Assembly (NCBI RefSeq): GCF_018408855.1
Contig: NZ_AP024322.1
Location: 1 to 64,000, forward strand
Source of the DNA: Caballeronia sp. NK8
GTDB taxonomy: Bacteria > Pseudomonadota > Gammaproteobacteria > Burkholderiales > Burkholderiaceae
Direction of reading: 5' to 3'
Length of the DNA: 64,000 bases
The notes under the pieces are model-generated. The model did not search any database. It saw only the letters and a program-made list of their open reading frames with translations, and had not been told where the DNA came from. Within the stretch, counting starts at the first letter, position 1. Each line of letters starts with the position of its first letter. A program made the translations under genes and the position numbers. Shown here piece after piece: positions 1-11,002 of this stretch.

Positions 1-1581
1 ATGAACGATTTCTGGGAACACTGTTCCGCACTGCTCGCGCGCGAACTCACGCCGCAGCAGTACGTCACGTGGATCAAGCCGCTGACCCCGGTCGACTTCG
101 ATGCCGACGCGAACATCCTGCGCATCGCCGCTCCCAACCGCTTCAAGCTCGACTGGGTGAAAAGCCAGTTCTCGGGCCGCATCGCCGATGTCGCGCGCGA
201 ATTTTTCAGCGCGCCCATCGACGTGCAATTCGTCCTCGATCCGAAAGCGACCGCGCGCAATGCGATCGGCGGCGGGCTGAACGCCGCGCCCCGTCCGACC
301 GCGAGCGCGCCCGCCGCGCCGCGCGCGCCGGCGCCCTCGGCGGCCGCGCCGCAGGCGCCCACGGTGGTGGCGCACGCGAACGCCACGGCGCACATCAACG
401 CGCTTGCAGCCGAAGCGGCGCAACAGGCACAAGCCACGCAGGAAGATCAGGCCGATCTCGACCTCCCGAGCCTCGACGCCAACGAAGCCGCTGCGGGCCG
501 GCGCACGTGGCGCCCGGGCGGCGCTCCGTCGGCGGGCGGTGAAACCGATTCCGCCTACGAGCGCTCGAAGCTCAACCCGGTGCTGACGTTCGACAATTTC
601 GTCACCGGTAAGGCGAACCAGCTTGCTCGCGCGGCCGCCATTCAGGTCGCGGACAATCCCGGCATCTCGTACAACCCGCTCTTCCTGTATGGCGGCGTGG
701 GCCTCGGCAAGACCCACCTGATTCACGCCATCGGCAATCAGTTGCTGATGGACAAGGCCGGCGCGCGCATCCGCTACATTCACGCGGAACAGTACGTGTC
801 CGACGTGGTGAAGGCATACCAGCGCAAGGCGTTCGACGACTTCAAGCGCTATTACCATTCGCTCGATCTGCTGCTCATCGACGATATTCAGTTCTTCTCC
901 GGCAAATCGCGCACGCAGGAAGAGTTCTTCTACGCGTTCGAGGCGCTCGTCGCGAACAAGGCGCAGGTCATCATCACGAGCGATACGTATCCGAAGGAAA
1001 TCTCCGGTATCGACGATCGCCTGATCTCGCGATTCGACTCCGGTCTGACGGTCGCGATCGAGCCGCCCGAGCTGGAAATGCGCGTCGCGATTCTGATGAG
1101 GAAGGCGCAGTCCGAAGGCGTGAGTTTGTCGGAAGACGTCGCGTTCTTCGTCGCGAAGCATCTGCGTTCGAACGTGCGCGAACTCGAAGGCGCGCTGCGC
1201 AAGATCCTCGCATATTCGAAGTTCCATGGCCGCGACATCACGATCGAGCTGACCAAGGAAGCGCTCAAAGACCTGTTGACGGTGCAGAACCGCCAGATCT
1301 CGGTGGAGAACATCCAGAAGACGGTTGCCGATTTCTACAACATCAAGGTCGCCGACATGTACTCGAAAAAGCGGCCGGCCAATATTGCGCGCCCGCGCCA
1401 GATCGCGATGTATCTGGCGAAGGAGCTGACGCAGAAGAGCCTGCCCGAGATCGGTGAACTGTTCGGCGGACGCGATCACACGACCGTGCTGCATGCGGTG
1501 CGCAAGATCGCGGCGGAGCGCGGCACCGACGCGCAACTGAACCACGAACTGCACGTGCTCGAGCAGACGCTGAAGGGCTAA
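1..1581 (+). CDS. dnaA: Chromosomal replication initiator protein DnaA
   Basis: Binds DnaA boxes at oriC, unwinds DNA with ATP and recruits the replicative helicase. The 526 residues show the usual four parts: an N-terminal helicase-interaction domain (about 1-80), an Ala/Pro-rich linker (about 85-190), an AAA+ core with Walker A GVGLGKTH near residue 231 and Walker B LLIDDIQ near 293, and a C-terminal DNA-binding domain with the signature [11 protein letters not shown]. The linker is much longer than in E. coli DnaA (467 aa), which is common in Burkholderiales. The gene begins at base 1, so the sequence was rotated to start here and its promoter is outside the window. dnaN follows. Confidence 0.98.
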   Translation: MNDFWEHCSALLARELTPQQYVTWIKPLTPVDFDADANILRIAAPNRFKLDWVKSQFSGRIADVAREFFSAPIDVQFVLDPKATARNAIGGGLNAAPRPTASAPAAPRAPAPSAAAPQAPTVVAHANATAHINALAAEAAQQAQATQEDQADLDLPSLDANEAAAGRRTWRPGGAPSAGGETDSAYERSKLNPVLTFDNFVTGKANQLARAAAIQVADNPGISYNPLFLYGGVGLGKTHLIHAIGNQLLMDKAGARIRYIHAEQYVSDVVKAYQRKAFDDFKRYYHSLDLLLIDDIQFFSGKSRTQEEFFYAFEALVANKAQVIITSDTYPKEISGIDDRLISRFDSGLTVAIEPPELEMRVAILMRKAQSEGVSLSEDVAFFVAKHLRSNVRELEGALRKILAYSKFHGRDITIELTKEALKDLLTVQNRQISVENIQKTVADFYNIKVADMYSKKRPANIARPRQIAMYLAKELTQKSLPEIGELFGGRDHTTVLHAVRKIAAERGTDAQLNHELHVLEQTLKG

Positions 1582-1846
1582 GGGGTCGACGGACGCGGCG
1601 TGAAGAACGCACGCGTCATTAATTGCGTTCGAAAGCCTGTTTTTTGACGAAAACGCCCCCAATTTCAGGGAGCGGTTCCGTTTTGAGGCACAATATAGGT
1701 TTAGCCGTCCGTGGCCTGGGCGGCTTTCGAGCGCAGTTTTCGCGAGTGACCGGCGGGGGGCCGGCAACGCGTGTTACGAGGTTGTCCGCTGGGCAAATCT
1801 GGTGGCGAAACCGGCGGACAGGCCGTCACATCAACGAAGGAACTCT
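1582..1846 (+). other. dnaA-dnaN intergenic region, no obvious DnaA boxes
   Basis: This 265-bp gap holds AT-richer patches (about 1620-1700) and a CACAATATAGG stretch near 1690-1700 that could be a dnaN promoter -10. I see no good match to the DnaA box TTATNCACA. The replication origin is therefore more likely upstream of dnaA, outside this window. Confidence 0.4.
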
Positions 1847-2950
1847 ATGCAACTGGTCAAGACCGAACGAGATAATCTTCTAAGGCCGCTGCAAACCGTG
1901 AGCGGTATCGTAGAACGCCGCCATACGTTGCCGATCCTCGCCAATTTGCTCATTACCAAGAACGGCGCGGATGTGTCGTTCCTCTCGACCGACCTCGAAC
2001 TACAGATCACGACCCGCGCCGACTTCGGCGTCGGCAGCGACCAGGTCGCCACCACGGTCGCCGCGCGCAAGCTGCTCGACATTCTGCGCGCGATGCCCTC
2101 GGGCGAAGTCGTGCTCGACCTCTCCGACAAGCGCCTGACCGTGCGTTCCGGCAAAAGCCGTTTCGCGCTGCAGACGCTCGCCGCCGACGAATTTCCCACC
2201 GTCAACCAGGCTACTGACTTCGGCGCGAGCCTTTCGGTTCCGCAGAAGACGTTCCGCCAGTTGCTCGGCATGGTCTATTTCGCGATGGCCCAGCAGGACA
2301 TCCGCTACTACCTGAACGGCATGCTGCTCGTGGTGGACGGCGACCAGCTGATGGCGGTCGCGACCGACGGCCACCGTCTCGCGTTCTCGTCGATGAAGAT
2401 CGAGGGCTCGTTCGCGCGCCAGGAAGTCATCATCCCGCGCAAGACGATTCTCGAACTCCAGCGTTTGCTCGAAGACATCGACGACACTTTGAAGATCGAC
2501 ATCGCCGCGACGCAGGTGAAGTTCAGCTTCGGCCAGGTCGAACTCGTGTCGAAGCTCGTCGAGGGCAAGTTCCCCGACTTCCAGCGCGTGATTCCGAAGT
2601 CGCACAAGAACACGTTCGAAATCGGCCGTGAAGAGTTGCAGCGTTCGTTGCAGCGCGCGGCCATTCTGACCTCCGACAAGTTCAAGGGCGTGCGTTGCCT
2701 CGTCGAGCCGGGCCAGCTCAAGATCATGTCGACCAACGCCGACCAGGAAGAGGCGCAGGAAGAGCTGGAGATCGCCTATCAGGGCGATTCCGTCGATATC
2801 GGATTCAACGTCACCTATCTGCTCGACGTGCTGGCGAATCTGAAGGTCGACACGCTCAAGGTGAGCCTCGGCGACGCCAATTCCAGCGCGCTCATCACGA
2901 TTCCCGAGAACGAGGAATTCAAGTACGTGGTGATGCCGATGCGTATCTGA
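1847..2950 (+). CDS. dnaN: DNA polymerase III beta subunit (sliding clamp)
   Basis: Ring-shaped processivity clamp that tethers polymerase III and other repair and replication factors to DNA. The 367-residue product has the family's length and three-fold repeated clamp domains; it begins MQLVKTERDNLL and ends with VVMPMRI, typical of DnaN. The ATG at 1847 is preceded by GAAGGA. An in-frame GTG 45 bases earlier would add a basic, unrelated stretch, so I reject it. It lies between dnaA and gyrB, the classic replication-initiation cluster. Confidence 0.97.
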   Translation: MQLVKTERDNLLRPLQTVSGIVERRHTLPILANLLITKNGADVSFLSTDLELQITTRADFGVGSDQVATTVAARKLLDILRAMPSGEVVLDLSDKRLTVRSGKSRFALQTLAADEFPTVNQATDFGASLSVPQKTFRQLLGMVYFAMAQQDIRYYLNGMLLVVDGDQLMAVATDGHRLAFSSMKIEGSFARQEVIIPRKTILELQRLLEDIDDTLKIDIAATQVKFSFGQVELVSKLVEGKFPDFQRVIPKSHKNTFEIGREELQRSLQRAAILTSDKFKGVRCLVEPGQLKIMSTNADQEEAQEELEIAYQGDSVDIGFNVTYLLDVLANLKVDTLKVSLGDANSSALITIPENEEFKYVVMPMRI

Positions 2951-2966
2951 CGCGCGCAATACCGAA

Positions 2967-3003
2967 AACACTCCAAGGGGCGGCGCGCCCCTTTGGTGTT
3001 TTT
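2967..3003 (+). terminator. Rho-independent terminator after dnaN
   Basis: A GC-rich hairpin (AAGGGGCG / CGCCCCTT extended by ACAC / GTGT) is followed directly by a run of T residues, 17 bases after the dnaN stop. gyrB therefore probably also uses its own promoter or relies on read-through. Confidence 0.75.
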
Positions 3004-3015
3004 AAGGTGTTTTGA

Positions 3016-5547
<2,532 letters not shown>

Positions 5548-5573
5548 GGAGACTTGCGCAACGCCAGGCCTCG

Positions 5574-5622
5574 AAGCCCGCGAAATTCGGTGCAGCACGC
5601 GCCGGTTGTCGCGGGCTTTTTT
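5574..5622 (+). terminator. Terminator after gyrB
   Basis: The inverted repeat AAGCCCGCGA / TCGCGGGCTT is separated by a 25-nt loop and followed by TTTT. It closes the dnaA-dnaN-gyrB block and lies just before the convergent AraC-type gene. Confidence 0.65.
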
Positions 5623-5626
5623 CGGC

Positions 5627-6487
5627 CTAGGCAACCGCCTTCAACGCCACCCAAATCTCCGTCACCAGATCCGCTGGCGCCGTCTCCCTCGGATCGTTCA
5701 CATAAACCTCGAACACAGGCGCGTCGCCGGTTTCCCGTCCCGACTGCGGCAACCATTCCCCATACAGCCACTGATACGCGAAGCAAAGCTGCGCATACGG
5801 CCCGACATGCGTGAGCACCGCAAACTCCCCGCCCGCGACTTCCACGCGCGACACCGGCGCTTCGAACTTCACCGCGTCCGGCTCGAACAGCTCGCAACAT
5901 GCCATCGAGCGAAGTTCATCTTCGGCGACGGCTGCAGGATCGTCGAGATAAATGCCCAGTGACCGCGCCCGGGGATCGACCAACTCCCGCACCGCGAGCC
6001 AATGAAACAGCATCTCGAACGCCCGCCCGATGTTCATATACGACCCGCGATGCTCCATCGCGGCCACGGTAAAACCACGCTGAGTACGAATATCGACTTG
6101 ATGCATCGCCGTGTCTCCTGATCGAATTTCATCCAAAGGAACAAACATCGAAGCGCCGCCGTCAGTTCGAAACTGTCCCGGCGCCATCCGGTAACTCGCC
6201 TGAAACGCCCGCGAAAACGCCTGCACGCTGCCATATCCGGCGCGCTCGGCGATCGAATCGATCGGCACCGCGCCATGCACGAGCTCATTCGCCGCGCGAT
6301 GCAAACGCAACCGCCGCACGGTCGCCGCCGCGGTTTCCCCATAGAACGCGTGATAAATCCGATGCCAGTGATACGGCGACAAACACGCCACCTCGGCGAG
6401 CCGGTTGAGGTCCAGTTCGTCATCGAGGTGATCGTGGATGTACGCGACCACGCGCGCGAGTCGCGCCTCATAGACCCTGCCGTTCAT
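5627..6487 (-). CDS. AraC-family regulator with GyrI-like ligand domain
   Basis: Predicted cytoplasmic transcription regulator of 286 residues. The first 100 residues hold two AraC-type helix-turn-helix motifs (LNRLAEVACLSPYHWHRIYH and IAERAGYGSVQAFSRAFQ). The C-terminal 150 residues look like a GyrI/Rob effector-binding domain (MEHRGSY, HVGPYAQL, EVYVNDPRETAPADLVTEIWV). Proteins with this layout, such as E. coli Rob and SbmC-fused regulators, often respond to amphipathic or toxic small molecules. I chose the ATG at 6487 because GGAG lies 7 bases upstream; the longer frame adds an unrelated hydrophobic stretch. The target is not predictable, and no linked effector gene is apparent. Confidence 0.88.
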   Translation of the reverse strand: MNGRVYEARLARVVAYIHDHLDDELDLNRLAEVACLSPYHWHRIYHAFYGETAAATVRRLRLHRAANELVHGAVPIDSIAERAGYGSVQAFSRAFQASYRMAPGQFRTDGGASMFVPLDEIRSGDTAMHQVDIRTQRGFTVAAMEHRGSYMNIGRAFEMLFHWLAVRELVDPRARSLGIYLDDPAAVAEDELRSMACCELFEPDAVKFEAPVSRVEVAGGEFAVLTHVGPYAQLCFAYQWLYGEWLPQSGRETGDAPVFEVYVNDPRETAPADLVTEIWVALKAVA

Positions 6488-6640
6488 CGTGCGCTCCACA
6501 AAGAAAACTCGATGAAAGAAAAGTAGCACGAGCCGCTTTAGCATTTCTTGCGGACTTGCGCGGACCGCGTCGGCACCAGACACGCGTACACTTTCGCCTT
6601 TGAGCGCACGAGCGCGCCACGAAACCAGAGAAATACGATT

Positions 6641-6835
6641 ATGTTCACCTGTCGAAACCAGTCCTGCGGCGCGGAGTGGGCGCTATCCGATGTCGTCATC
6701 AAGAACGAGGGCCAAGGCCTTCTGTTCCGCTGCCCGATGTGCGGCGCGCGCAACTACGTCGCACGCCACGATGCCGACGATGGCACCACCACGTACGAGC
6801 AGCTCACCGACATCCCGCCGCACGGGACACGCTGA
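6641..6835 (+). CDS. Small zinc-ribbon protein
   Basis: A 64-residue protein starting MFTCRNQSCGAEW, with two CxxC-like knuckles (CRNQSC and CPMC) spaced as in a zinc ribbon. Its function is unknown. It ends 4 bases before the dbpA start, so the two are probably co-transcribed and may be translationally coupled. An upstream in-frame ATG at 6548 would add 31 residues of no evident family character. No catalytic motif is visible; a nucleic-acid or protein-binding role would be a guess. Confidence 0.7.
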   Translation: MFTCRNQSCGAEWALSDVVIKNEGQGLLFRCPMCGARNYVARHDADDGTTTYEQLTDIPPHGTR

Positions 6836-6839
6836 AACC

Positions 6840-8222
6840 ATGACCACCGACACTTCCTTCAACAGCCTGCCGCTCTCGCCGGCGATGCAGGCGAACCTGC
6901 AGCAGCTCGGCTATCTGTCGATGACGCCGATCCAGGCCGCGAGCCTGCCGCCGGCGCTCGCCGGCCACGATCTCATCGCGCAGGCGAAAACGGGCAGCGG
7001 CAAGACCGCGGCCTTCACGCTGCCACTGCTTTCCCGCCTCGACGCGAGCCAGTTCGACGTGCAGGCGCTCATCCTCTGCCCGACGCGCGAACTCGCCGAT
7101 CAGGTCACGCAGGAAGTCCGCCGCCTCGCGCGCGCGGAAGAGAACGTGAAAGTGCTGACGCTGTGCGGCGGTACGCCGATGCGTCCGCAGGTCGCGAGTC
7201 TCGAACACGGCGCGCATATCGTCGTGGGAACGCCGGGCCGCATCATGGATCATCTGGAGCGCGGCACGCTGACGCTCGGCGCAGTGCGTACCCTGGTGCT
7301 CGACGAAGCGGACCGCATGCTCGACATGGGCTTCTTCGACGACATCGCGTCGGTGGCGCGCCAGTGCCCGAAGGATCGCCAGACCTTGCTGTTCTCGGCG
7401 ACGTATCCGGAAGGCATCGTGAAGCTGAGCCAGCAGTTCCTGCGCAATCCGCGCGAGATCAAGCTCACCGAACGGCACAGCAACGCGAAGATCAAGCAGA
7501 TTTTCTATCAAGTGGAGGACCACGAGCGTCTGCACGCGGTCGGCCTGTTGCTCGACCACTATCGCCCGGTGAGCACGATCGCGTTCTGCAATACGAAGCA
7601 GCAGTGCCGCGATCTGCTCGATGTGCTGCGCGTGCAAGGTTTCGAAGCGCTCACGCTGCACGGCGAACTGGAACAGCGCGAACGCGATCAGGTGCTCGTG
7701 CAGTTCGCGAACCGCAGTTGCTCGGTGCTCGTCGCGACCGACGTCGCCGCGCGCGGTCTCGACATCGCGCAACTGGAAGCGGTGATCAACGTCGACGTGA
7801 CGCCCGATCCGGAAGTGCATGTGCATCGCATCGGCCGTACCGGGCGTGGCGATGAGGAAGGCTGGGCGCTGTCGCTCGCGAGCATGGACGAGATGGGGCG
7901 CGTCGGCTCGATCGAGCAGGCGCAGCGTGCGGAAGTTGAATGGCATCCGCTGACCGAATTGACGTCAGCGGAACCGGGTCATCTGAAGCCGCCGATGGCG
8001 ACGCTGCAGATCCTCGGCGGCCGCAAGGACAAGATCCGTCCCGGCGACGTGCTCGGCGCGCTCACCGGCGAAGCGGGCTTCGACGGCAAGCAGATCGGCA
8101 AGATCAACGTGATGGACATGGTCACGTACGTGGCCGTCGAACGGAGTATCGCCGATGACGCCGAGCGCAAGCTCGGCGTGGGCAAGCTCAAGGGCCGCAA
8201 GGTGAAGGTGCGGCGCATGTGA
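6840..8222 (+). CDS. dbpA: ATP-dependent RNA helicase DbpA
   Basis: DEAD-box helicase acting in 50S ribosomal subunit assembly, targeted to helix 92 of 23S rRNA. The 460 residues match the length of E. coli DbpA (457). Motifs seen: Q motif around FNSLPLSPAM and TPIQ, motif I AKTGSGKT near residue 49, PTREL, DEAD near 155, SAT, and motif VI HRIGRTGRG. The last 75 residues form the DbpA RNA-binding domain (LGGRKDKIRPGDVLGALTG, IGKIN). That domain separates DbpA from general RhlE-type helicases. The ATG at 6840 gives the start just before the Q motif. Confidence 0.95.
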   Translation: MTTDTSFNSLPLSPAMQANLQQLGYLSMTPIQAASLPPALAGHDLIAQAKTGSGKTAAFTLPLLSRLDASQFDVQALILCPTRELADQVTQEVRRLARAEENVKVLTLCGGTPMRPQVASLEHGAHIVVGTPGRIMDHLERGTLTLGAVRTLVLDEADRMLDMGFFDDIASVARQCPKDRQTLLFSATYPEGIVKLSQQFLRNPREIKLTERHSNAKIKQIFYQVEDHERLHAVGLLLDHYRPVSTIAFCNTKQQCRDLLDVLRVQGFEALTLHGELEQRERDQVLVQFANRSCSVLVATDVAARGLDIAQLEAVINVDVTPDPEVHVHRIGRTGRGDEEGWALSLASMDEMGRVGSIEQAQRAEVEWHPLTELTSAEPGHLKPPMATLQILGGRKDKIRPGDVLGALTGEAGFDGKQIGKINVMDMVTYVAVERSIADDAERKLGVGKLKGRKVKVRRM

Positions 8223-8228
8223 GCGCGC

Positions 8229-9653
8229 TCAGGCCTTGCGCGACGGCTCTCCGACGATTCGTTCAGACGACGGATTGCGCGTCACGAGCCGCAAACCGCT
8301 CGCGATACTGCCCACGCCCGCGAAGGCCGCGCCGAGCGAGAGCGCGAGTGCCGGACCATGCTTTCCGGCGATGCTGAAACACAGCGCGACGAGCGCCGCG
8401 CCCGTCGCCTGTCCGATCAGGCGCGATGTCGCGATCGTGCCGCTCGCGCCGCCACTGCGTTCGCGCGGCGCGCTCGACATGAACGCCTTCAGATTCGGCG
8501 ACTGAAAGAAGCCGAAGCCCGCGCCGCAGATCGCCATGCGGATGCAGATTTCCAGCGCATGCGGTTGCGCAGGCAGCATCGCGAGCGACACCATCCCGAC
8601 GCACAGAATCGCCAGCCCGACGCCACCCAGCAGGCCGGGTGAATGGCGATCGGACAGGCGTCCCGCGATCGGCGCCATCAACGCGACGAGCGCTGACCAC
8701 GGCGTCATCAGAAATCCGGTCTCGACCTGGCTGCGGCCCAGCACGCTCTCGAAGAAGAACGGCAGCGACACGAACGCGAGTCCTTGCGCGGCGAACGAAC
8801 AGATGGCGGTCATCGTCGAGAGCGCGAACATGGGGCGGCGAAAGAGATCGACGGGCAGCATCGGCGCGGGATGGCCGCGTTCACGTCGCAGCAGCAGGAC
8901 GCCCGCAACCAGCGCGACGCCGAAGGCCGCGAGCACGGTTTGCGCGGGCGCGCGCTGAGCCGCTTCGCCGAGCGCGAAAATCAGCGCGGCGAAGGTGACG
9001 ACGTTCAGCAATGCCGCGATGCGATCGAAGCCGTGTTCGGCGCGCTTCGTCTGCGGCAGCGACGGCCACGCAATCATCAACGCGAACACGCCGACCGGCA
9101 AATTGACCGCGAAGAGCCACGGCCACGTGCCGAGCGAAAGGACGATCGACGCGACCGTCGGCCCGATCGCGAACGCGATGCCGACCACGAGCGCGTTCAG
9201 CCCGACGCCGCGCCCCAGCCGATGCGGCGGAAAGATCGCGCTGATGAGCGCCGCGTTGACGCTCATGATCGCGCTCGCACCGAGGCCCTGCAGCAGACGC
9301 GCGGCGACGAGCGTCGGCAAGGACCACGAGAACGCGCACACGGCGGAGGCGATGAGGAACACGACGAGCCCGCCGAGATACACGCGCCGATGGCCGAGGA
9401 TGCCGCCGAGCGCGGCGAGCGGCAGCAGGGTGGCGACCATCGCGAGCTGATACGCGTTGATGATCCAGACTGACGCGGCGGGCGTCGTGTGCAGATCGGC
9501 GGCAATGGCGGGCAGCGCCGTGTTGGCAATGGCGGTATCGAGCGTCGCGAGCGCGACCGAGAGCAGGATCGCGGCCATGCCTCGACGCTCGAGCGGGGTC
9601 ATCGGGGCGTCGGGGTCGTGCGGCAGGGTTTGGGGGCGTTCTTCGGTGGGCAC
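8229..9653 (-). CDS. MFS drug-efflux transporter, DHA2 (EmrB/QacA) type
   Basis: Inner-membrane proton-driven exporter with roughly 14 predicted membrane segments. Typical signatures are LATLDTAIANTALPAIA in the first helix, WIINAYQLAM after it, and GRLSDRHS in the loop mid-protein. The 474 residues assume the GTG at 9653 (reading VPTEERPQ). ATG at 9602 (MTPLERRG) is an alternative; neither has a strong ribosome-binding site. The longer frame upstream is low-complexity and Arg/His-rich, and is not credible. The gene converges on dbpA with 6 bases between stops. The substrate cannot be read from sequence. Confidence 0.85.
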   Translation of the reverse strand: MPTEERPQTLPHDPDAPMTPLERRGMAAILLSVALATLDTAIANTALPAIAADLHTTPAASVWIINAYQLAMVATLLPLAALGGILGHRRVYLGGLVVFLIASAVCAFSWSLPTLVAARLLQGLGASAIMSVNAALISAIFPPHRLGRGVGLNALVVGIAFAIGPTVASIVLSLGTWPWLFAVNLPVGVFALMIAWPSLPQTKRAEHGFDRIAALLNVVTFAALIFALGEAAQRAPAQTVLAAFGVALVAGVLLLRRERGHPAPMLPVDLFRRPMFALSTMTAICSFAAQGLAFVSLPFFFESVLGRSQVETGFLMTPWSALVALMAPIAGRLSDRHSPGLLGGVGLAILCVGMVSLAMLPAQPHALEICIRMAICGAGFGFFQSPNLKAFMSSAPRERSGGASGTIATSRLIGQATGAALVALCFSIAGKHGPALALSLGAAFAGVGSIASGLRLVTRNPSSERIVGEPSRKA

Positions 9654-9788
9654 GGCGGTAATTCCGGATGTAAGCGGGCGGAGAATCCGAAACGATACGG
9701 GAAGATACGGGTTTTCGCTGAGTGGGGGCGCGGGAGCTTTCAAAGCGATGTCAGCGATTATGCTGTGCGGACAACGACGGAGATGATG

Positions 9789-10175
9789 ATGGCGATTCGC
9801 ATCGTGAGACTCGGGACGCCGCGCGTGGCGGATGAGGGGTTGCGTATCGGCACGGTGCGACGGCCGCCGCGCGGGGTGCCGAAGGCCGAGTTCGCGAAGC
9901 GTGATTTTTATGACGTGTGGTATCCGGTGCTTTCGCCGTCGCAGGAATTGGTGACGGCAGCGCTTCACGCGGAGGATGACAAGGAATGGCGCGCGTTCGT
10001 GAAGAAGTTCAAGGCGGAAATGGCCGAGGCGGATGCGAGCAGGACGCTTGATCTGCTCGCGGCGTTATCGCACCAGACGAATATGTCGGTCGGGTGTTAC
10101 TGCGAGGATGAGGCGCGGTGTCATCGATCCGTACTGCGGGAGTTGCTGAACGCGCGTGGGGCGGATGTGATTTGA
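9789..10175 (+). CDS. DUF488 family protein
   Basis: A 128-residue member of DUF488, a widespread family of unknown function. The diagnostic C-terminal motif GCYCEDEARCHRSVL is present, as are IRIVRLGTPR and YDVWYPVLSPS near the start. Three consecutive ATG codons (9783, 9786, 9789) are possible; GGAG at 9779-9782 best fits 9789. It is the last core-type gene before the tRNA-Lys island. The conserved Cys/His set suggests metal or redox chemistry, but no reaction has been established that I can cite. Confidence 0.85.
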   Translation: MAIRIVRLGTPRVADEGLRIGTVRRPPRGVPKAEFAKRDFYDVWYPVLSPSQELVTAALHAEDDKEWRAFVKKFKAEMAEADASRTLDLLAALSHQTNMSVGCYCEDEARCHRSVLRELLNARGADVI

Positions 10176-10184
10176 GGCGGAAAT

Positions 10185-10213
10185 GAAAAAGGGCTGCGCA
10201 TTGCGCAGCCCTT
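10185..10213 (-). terminator. Original tRNA-Lys terminator at island left edge
   Basis: The perfect stem GGGCTGCGC / GCGCAGCCC with a 3-nt loop is followed, on the minus strand, by TTTTT. It sits directly beyond the partial tRNA 3' end at 10215. A terminator beside a tRNA fragment that has no tRNA is best explained as the ancestral terminator of tRNA-Lys, separated from its gene by the insertion. Confidence 0.7.
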
Positions 10214-10214
10214 C

Positions 10215-10251
10215 GAATCTGGTGGTGGGGCGTGCGTGATTCGAACACTCG
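10215..10251. repeat. Left att-like repeat (partial tRNA-Lys 3' end)
   Basis: Matches 13602-13638 at 35 of 37 positions (differences at 10235 and 10240). It covers the CCA end, discriminator, acceptor 3' strand and T-arm of tRNA-Lys, then diverges. It cannot fold into a full tRNA. Confidence 0.8.
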
Positions 10252-10265
10252 GGCTGCGAGTAGGG

Positions 10266-10676
10266 CTACAAAAGGATCGACACGGATTCACAGAGCACAG
10301 CCAGTTCCGCGCCGCACGAAGGCTCCAAGATGAAAAGCACCTTACGTCCGTCTGCGACGTCTCGATGAAGCCGCTCGATGATTGTGGGATCCGGTTCCCG
10401 GGCTTTTGCATCATCCCGGCTGTGCATCCAACGAATCCATGCACCCAAATCATCAGCGGAGAAGTGATGCATGGGAGAGATCGAGAGACGGGATGCGACG
10501 TTCTGATCTGCGAAGTCGATCATTCGCTGCGTTACCACTCCGGAGAATTTCAGCGTTTCAACTGCACCGGACACTCGTTTCAATCGAAGCGAAAGATATT
10601 GGACATCCGGGTCGTGTTCCATCGAAATGAGTTCGGCGTCGTGGAAACTGGGAAGTACGGCAAGGTTCTCCGACAC
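10266..10676 (-). CDS. Hypothetical protein at island left end (possibly Imm50-like)
   Basis: A 136-residue reading frame with natural protein composition: FHDAELISMEHD near the start, FSGVVTQRMIDFADQN in the middle, and LEPSCGAELAVLC near the end. FHDAEL-type openings followed by beta-rich segments resemble the Imm50 family of polymorphic-toxin immunity proteins, but this is a weak impression. The start would be GTG at 10676 with no clear ribosome-binding site. The first codons overlap DNA that reads as a zinc-ribbon fragment on the other strand, so the original 5' end may have been lost. It stops 15 bases inside the left repeat. Confidence 0.5.
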   Translation of the reverse strand: MSENLAVLPSFHDAELISMEHDPDVQYLSLRLKRVSGAVETLKFSGVVTQRMIDFADQNVASRLSISPMHHFSADDLGAWIRWMHSRDDAKAREPDPTIIERLHRDVADGRKVLFILEPSCGAELAVLCESVSILL

Positions 10677-10830
10677 CTACGTCAAGGTGAAGGAGAGGTT
10701 GCGCTGGCGCTGTGCACGCGGCCACGAATGGGCATCGTCGGCCGCGACTGTGCCCGCTGGTAGCTGGTGTCCGAACTTCGCGGTCCTGGGGCGCACGAAG
10801 AATCGCATAAAACGTCGGAGATATGATTTG
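10660..10830 (+). pseudogene. Remnant of a zinc-ribbon (DUF4379-like) protein gene
   Basis: The plus strand reads SDTYVKVKERLRWRC, then GHEW and GSWCP before ending in a basic tail and stop. That order (TYV..K.KLRW.C..GHEW......G.WCP) is typical of the treble-clef/zinc-ribbon repeats of DUF4379-type proteins, often fused to nucleases. Only one unit remains, the second CxxC knuckle reads CPNF, and no credible start lies upstream. I read it as a broken fragment. From 10831 to 11002 I see nothing further. Confidence 0.5.
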
Positions 10831-11002
10831 TGAGATGCAGGAAGGCAGAGGATGCTCCCCGTGGCAGTCCCAGCCCGCACGAACGCAGAACAGCAACAGC
10901 AGGTCGCCCGACGAGAGCGGCGGTGCGTGTTCGTAAGAGGTGGTCTCAATTCACCTACGACGCCGTTTGACGCGACTCAATTCTGACGGGCTGTTGATAA
11001 CT

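Noticed and set aside
10236..10763. A 175-codon plus-strand frame in the island left end
   Set aside because: It runs opposite the minus-strand hypothetical gene, starts in the tRNA fragment and has Cys/His/Arg-rich, non-protein-like composition apart from overlap with other frames.
10840..11000. Integrase or transposase remnant at the island left end
   Set aside because: Six-frame reading gives no recombinase motif and no inverted terminal repeat pair could be seen.
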